A DNA stretch of 64,000 nt from Legionella fairfieldensis ATCC 49588. Its GTDB lineage: Bacteria > Pseudomonadota > Gammaproteobacteria > Legionellales > Legionellaceae. Positions 62,079 through 64,000 of the stretch are shown in pieces. Below the pieces are notes generated by a model. That model saw only the letters and a list, made by a program, of their open reading frames with translations, was not told the DNA's origin and ran no database searches. The first letter of the stretch is position 1, and each line of letters opens with the position of its first letter. The position numbers were made by a program, and so were the translations under genes. The stretch spans positions 90,829-154,828 of the forward strand of contig NZ_JHYC01000004.1 of the NCBI RefSeq assembly GCF_000621525.1. The letters run 5' to 3'.

Positions 62079-62193
62079 GAGTATTCAGTTTTCTAAATTT
62101 TTCTAATTGTAATCTTTTAATTATTTCATTTTTTGACCAAAAAAATATTTTTTTATACAATAGGTTTTTTTCCAGTCATAGTTGAATAAAACG

Positions 62194-64000
62194 ATGAAAT
62201 TATATTATTTACGCGGGGCATTAGGAGATAAGGAGTTATTAACGAGGCATGAGGAAGCGATCCGGCAGTTATTAACGGGTGTTTATCACGGGAGTAATCT
62301 GGAAAAGCTGCGTAATCAGGAGGTATACAGTTTTCGCCTAAGTATCCGAGAGCGGTTATTGTTTACGGTAGAGGAGATACGAGGTCAACGGTGTTTGATT
62401 GTGTTGGATTATTTACCGACGCATAACTACAAGGATAGTCGATTTTTACAAGCGGGCGTATTAAAGAAGTATAAAGAGCGTCATGTGAAGGCGTATGAGG
62501 AATTGATTCAGCAGGAAGAAGATGTTGTTTTAACAGAGCAAGCGGGGGAGGTGAAGGCTGATATCTCGGCGCTGGATTATTATCAGAATCAATGGATTGC
62601 CTTGAATGTGGAACAACAGCAAGCGATAGAAGTCGCCTTGCCAGCGGTCTGTAGCGGTGTGGCTGGGAGTGGCAAGAGTTGTCTTGCATTATCGCTCATT
62701 GTGAATGAAGCGCTTAAACCTGCGGAGCCTGAAAGCCTGCCTGTTGTGTATGTGACGCGTTCAAGTCGTCTCGTTGAGGTGATGAAGGACGCGTATCATC
62801 AATTGCCTGTTGCGCGGAGTTCAGGGCGTTGTGTTCAATTTAAAACGTTTAATGAATTAGTTGCCGAAGACAGTGGCGTGGCAGAAGAGGCGTTTGTTGA
62901 TGTGCATTATTTTAAGGCATGGTATGACGAGTGGCAGCGTCATCAGAAGAAGGTAGGGCGCGTTAAAAAAGAGGCCGTGTTATCGCTTGATGCAGTGAGT
63001 GCGTATCGGGAATGCCGAATTGCGAGTGGTTATTCGATGGAGGCATACAGTGCGTTGAGCGATACCTCCTCGTGTCTAGCGAAGGGGGATGGTTCACGGG
63101 CGCGTTTGTATGAGGTGTATGAGCGTTATGGTCAACACCTTGCGAGCGTCAATAAAATTGACCCGTGTTTTTATTCGTTTAAAACCCGCCACCGGTTTTA
63201 TCGGGTGTTTTTTGATGAAGCCCAGGATGGCTCACTCTGCCAATTGAAGGAAGCCCTGTTATTAGCTGCCGAGCAGGGCGTGATTTTTTTGATGGACGGT
63301 CATCAGCGTTTATACGACCATTATTCAGCCCGACAATTTTTGTTTCAGCCCGGTCTGGTTCCTGAGCAGAATCATATTGAATTAACGTTAAGTTTTCGCT
63401 CGCCTTTGAGAATAATGTCGGTGGCGAACGAAGTGATTGCTTTAAAACAGGTATTAGCCGGTGGGTTAAGCGACAAGTACGAGCCCAGAAAAATAAGAGG
63501 CGCTCTGGAAGGCAAAGGGTTAGGTTGGGTGAGTATTTTAAGCCAGGAGCAAACAGGTACAGACCCCTGGTTGCAAACCCATTCCGACAAACCCTACTTT
63601 GCTGTCGTGACCCGCAGCGAGTTTTTTGAAGAAGCCAAACGGTTATTTCCCCGCAGCGTATTAATTTTAACACCGCAGGAAATCAAGGGATTGGAATATG
63701 ACATTGTGGTCACGTATAAGCTCTATGATCCGCGTTTGTTTCAGTTGATACAAGCGCGTTTAAAGGAAGTGGGGGATAAAGAGCAGCCGATTCATCGTCC
63801 CAAGGCCGGGGCGAGTGATGACCGATTTAGTCTTTTTTTGAATGAATGTTATACGAGCTATATGCGCGGCACGCAAGTGCTTGTGATTTGTGAGCCTGAA
63901 GCACGGGCCGACAATCCGCTGCTTCAGAAAATCCTTCCTTTGACCAATCAAGGAGAACGCTTGAGTGATGCGTGTCTGGTGCGCGAGACCAGTGGCAACT
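62194..64000 (+). CDS. RelE/ParE-like domain fused to an SF1 (UvrD-like) helicase; 3' end outside window
   Basis: At least 602 codons from the ATG at 62194, still open at the window end. Residues about 1-85 resemble a RelE/ParE-type toxin fold (EVYSFRLSIRERLLFTVEEI, then LIVLDYLPTHNY). The helicase follows: Walker A SGVAGSGKS (154-162), Walker B VFFDEAQD (residues 338-345), LSFRSP, PQEIKGLEYDIVV, and FLNECYTSYMRGTQVLVI as motif VI. There is no ribosome binding site. The GC content and codon use (many GCG, GAG, CGT) differ from the neighbours, suggesting transfer. A nucleic-acid-targeted defence or toxin role is inference. Confidence 0.7.
   Translation, partial: MKLYYLRGALGDKELLTRHEEAIRQLLTGVYHGSNLEKLRNQEVYSFRLSIRERLLFTVEEIRGQRCLIVLDYLPTHNYKDSRFLQAGVLKKYKERHVKAYEELIQQEEDVVLTEQAGEVKADISALDYYQNQWIALNVEQQQAIEVALPAVCSGVAGSGKSCLALSLIVNEALKPAEPESLPVVYVTRSSRLVEVMKDAYHQLPVARSSGRCVQFKTFNELVAEDSGVAEEAFVDVHYFKAWYDEWQRHQKKVGRVKKEAVLSLDAVSAYRECRIASGYSMEAYSALSDTSSCLAKGDGSRARLYEVYERYGQHLASVNKIDPCFYSFKTRHRFYRVFFDEAQDGSLCQLKEALLLAAEQGVIFLMDGHQRLYDHYSARQFLFQPGLVPEQNHIELTLSFRSPLRIMSVANEVIALKQVLAGGLSDKYEPRKIRGALEGKGLGWVSILSQEQTGTDPWLQTHSDKPYFAVVTRSEFFEEAKRLFPRSVLILTPQEIKGLEYDIVVTYKLYDPRLFQLIQARLKEVGDKEQPIHRPKAGASDDRFSLFLNECYTSYMRGTQVLVICEPEARADNPLLQKILPLTNQGERLSDACLVRETSGN

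Noticed and set aside
63179..63951. Minus-strand open frames at the right end
   Set aside because: They lie opposite the helicase gene, whose motifs are clear on the plus strand, and have no family resemblance.
1..64000. tRNA, rRNA, CRISPR or riboswitch genes
   Set aside because: No cloverleaf with a GTTCRA arm, no rRNA segment, no short spaced repeats and no recognised riboswitch core was found by reading; a covariance-model scan would be decisive.

Overview
The window looks like a chromosomal segment of a Legionella-type gammaproteobacterium (order Legionellales). This rests on gene content, not on a database match. The DNA is AT-rich (about 40% GC by eye). It carries a groES-groEL pair behind a textbook heat-shock promoter, an egtB-egtD ergothioneine pair and a fused aspartokinase/diaminopimelate decarboxylase. 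It also holds a T2SS-type secreted endoglucanase and several proteins with eukaryote-like modules (three F-box-like proteins, RCC1-like repeats, ankyrin-like repeats, an OTU-like Cys/His protein), the usual signature of Dot/Icm effector repertoires. No rRNA, tRNA or CRISPR array was seen.

Layout. 1-1.85 kb: end of pgpA, a PerM/AI-2E-type permease and a small orphan ORF. 1.9-6.1 kb is an accessory patch. It has an inverted-repeat element, a membrane-hairpin protein, a Phd/PIN toxin-antitoxin pair with two matched operator palindromes, a decayed GGDEF fragment, a TIG/DUF1566 surface protein whose signal peptide is out of frame, and two transposase remnants. 6.1-16.4 kb: an F-box + RCC1 protein, then housekeeping genes (rimO, dsbD, groES-groEL), a membrane-hairpin protein and a GltB-like oxidoreductase. 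16.4-26.7 kb: egtBD, the OTU-like candidate, two Fe(II)/2OG-type envelope hydroxylases (KdoO, LpxO-like) around an exported Asp-box protein, an ankyrin-like protein and a Ser/Thr-rich orphan. 27-31.2 kb: a very AT-rich five-gene surface-glycan operon (kinase, HAD, nucleotidyltransferase, two WavE-family transferases). 31.3-37.5 kb: alcohol dehydrogenase, hemerythrin, a frameshifted zinc-ribbon gene, the GH5 endoglucanase, a pncC-like gene and a gutted thioredoxin-reductase-like gene, with diverged intergenic repeats. 37.5-50.2 kb: parE, an F-box-like protein, mrp/apbC, an AddA-type helicase-nuclease, lysAC and a FadL-type porin. 50.4-52.8 kb: a repeat copy, a small secreted protein and an F-box protein with a 195-residue tandem duplication. 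52.9-61.1 kb: the tightly coupled operon mutS-tamA-tamB-hemB. 61.3-64 kb: a small lipoprotein, a second pncC, and an open-ended gene encoding a RelE/ParE-like N-terminus fused to an SF1 helicase.

How the genes fit together. The housekeeping blocks cover protein folding and redox (GroE, DsbD), ribosome modification (RimO), DNA metabolism (ParE, AddA-like, MutS), outer-membrane assembly (TamAB), haem, lysine and Fe-S metabolism. The accessory genes point to host interaction and envelope remodelling: lipid A/Kdo hydroxylation, an LPS decoration operon, secreted hydrolases and candidate effectors. Broken genes and short repeats sit between them. The most unusual items are the RelE-helicase fusion at the right edge, the F-box protein with the recent internal duplication, the OTU-like membrane-anchored protein, and the pair of about 154-bp intergenic repeats built around TTATCCACA and TATCCACAG.
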